This document shows positions 63,538-64,000 of a stretch of 64,000 bases of DNA, in pieces (positions within the stretch are counted from its first letter, which is position 1; each line of letters starts with the position of its first letter). The notes under the pieces are model-generated. The model saw only the letters and a list, made by a program, of their open reading frames with translations, was not told the DNA's origin and searched no databases. The DNA is from Streptomyces sp. NBC_00620 (lineage in GTDB: Bacteria > Actinomycetota > Actinomycetes > Streptomycetales > Streptomycetaceae). The stretch covers positions 2,294,001 to 2,358,000 of the forward strand of contig NZ_JAPENY010000003.1 of NCBI RefSeq assembly GCF_026341825.1, written 5' to 3'. Made by a program: the position numbers and the translations under genes.

Positions 63538-64000
63538 TCAGCTCGTGGCGGCGGTGAGGTCGTACACCGTTGTCGAGCCAACGGTCTGCGGGGTGAAGGT
63601 AGTTGTCACCCAGGAGGAGATCTGCGATCCGGTGGTGTCGGCGCCGTCACGCGCGAAGCCGCCCTCCTGGTCGCCCTGGGCCACGAAGTAGTGGATCTTC
63701 CCGTCGGCGACGTACTGCTTGAACCGGGCCAAGGTCGGCGACGGGTCTCCACCGCTGAAGCCGCCGATGGGCATGACCGGTTCGCCGGTGGCGAGTTGCA
63801 GCCAGGTCTGGTTGTCGGAGGCGACGGTCGCGGCGACCCAGGTGTATGCCTCGGCGTCCTTGACCAGCAGGGCTCGCAGTTGGGGTGTGACCGCGTCGGT
63901 GCTTCCGAGCTTGCTGTTGCCGCCCTTCGTCGTGCCGGCTTGTGCGGCGTCCTGTGCGGAGGGTGCGGACGCGGTGCCGGTCCCGCCCTGCCGGCCGTTC
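63538..64000 (-). CDS. GT39-like membrane glycosyltransferase, C-terminal part
   Basis: Only the last ~154 residues are in the window; the start lies beyond the right edge. The segment reads AYTWVAATVASDNQTWLQLA, then GEPVMPIGGFSGGDPSPTLARF and GKIHYFVAQGD. It is the soluble C-terminal domain typical of actinobacterial ArnT/PMT-like (YkcA/B-type) multi-pass glycosyltransferases that use polyprenyl-linked sugars. The N-terminal membrane part is not visible. Confidence 0.85.
   Translation of the reverse strand, partial: NGRQGGTGTASAPSAQDAAQAGTTKGGNSKLGSTDAVTPQLRALLVKDAEAYTWVAATVASDNQTWLQLATGEPVMPIGGFSGGDPSPTLARFKQYVADGKIHYFVAQGDQEGGFARDGADTTGSQISSWVTTTFTPQTVGSTTVYDLTAATS

Overview
The window looks like a stretch of a Streptomyces chromosome. 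Base composition is very GC-rich, codon third positions are almost always G or C, and GTG/TTG starts are common. The gene content (ispG, rseP, dxr, proS, polyamine ABC genes, chitinase, ECF sigma factors, Tat-exported enzymes) and its order resemble, as I remember it, the S. coelicolor region around SCO5660-SCO5700. This synteny is from memory and was not searched. I see no tRNA, rRNA, CRISPR array, transposase or phage gene.

Layout. (1) 1-13.6 kb, mostly conserved genes on the minus strand: an apbE start with a small Ser-rich membrane protein, proS, two GNAT acetyltransferases, ispG, the site-2 protease rseP and dxr. These are followed by a secreted lamin-tail protein, a SecA that looks like a second copy, and an acyl-CoA dehydrogenase. 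(2) 13.8-32.6 kb, a xyloglucan-type utilisation locus. It has two secreted GH12 endoglucanases, a LacI regulator, GH31 (alpha-xylosidase type), GH95 (alpha-fucosidase type), GH42 beta-galactosidase and a Tat-exported GH74 xyloglucanase. It also has an ABC importer (lipoprotein and two permeases, no ATPase) and a GH3 beta-glucosidase/xylosidase. Four copies of the palindrome TCGAAGCGCTTCGA (one imperfect) sit at its promoters, so it is probably one LacI regulon: polymer cut outside, oligosaccharides imported whole, side chains and backbone removed inside.

(3) 32.8-51.0 kb, a polyamine/GABA catabolism neighbourhood: aldehyde dehydrogenase, PucR regulator, GABA transaminase, potABCD transporter, a PuuB-like oxidase and an aminobutyraldehyde-type dehydrogenase. 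A VirD4-like P-loop ATPase, a PAP2 phosphatase, a DasR-box chitinase and a small orphan protein lie among them. Between the aminobutyraldehyde dehydrogenase and potD is a 163-bp near-perfect hairpin whose 17 non-Watson-Crick transition differences are all G-U compatible on one strand only.

(4) 51-64 kb: a NADAR protein, a Pro-rich membrane protein, an adenosine-deaminase homologue that may serve menaquinone synthesis, and a GDPD. Next come a Tat-exported polysaccharide lyase translationally coupled to a membrane-anchored ECF sigma factor, a serine hydrolase, and a nitroreductase divergent from an IclR regulator. The region ends with an ECF sigma/membrane-protein pair, a class F sortase with its likely substrate, and the C-terminal end of a GT39-like membrane glycosyltransferase.

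A family of roughly 90-115 bp hairpin-bearing intergenic repeats occurs five times, twice as facing pairs. Several other short tandem repeats lie at gene ends. All motif and repeat calls were made by eye.
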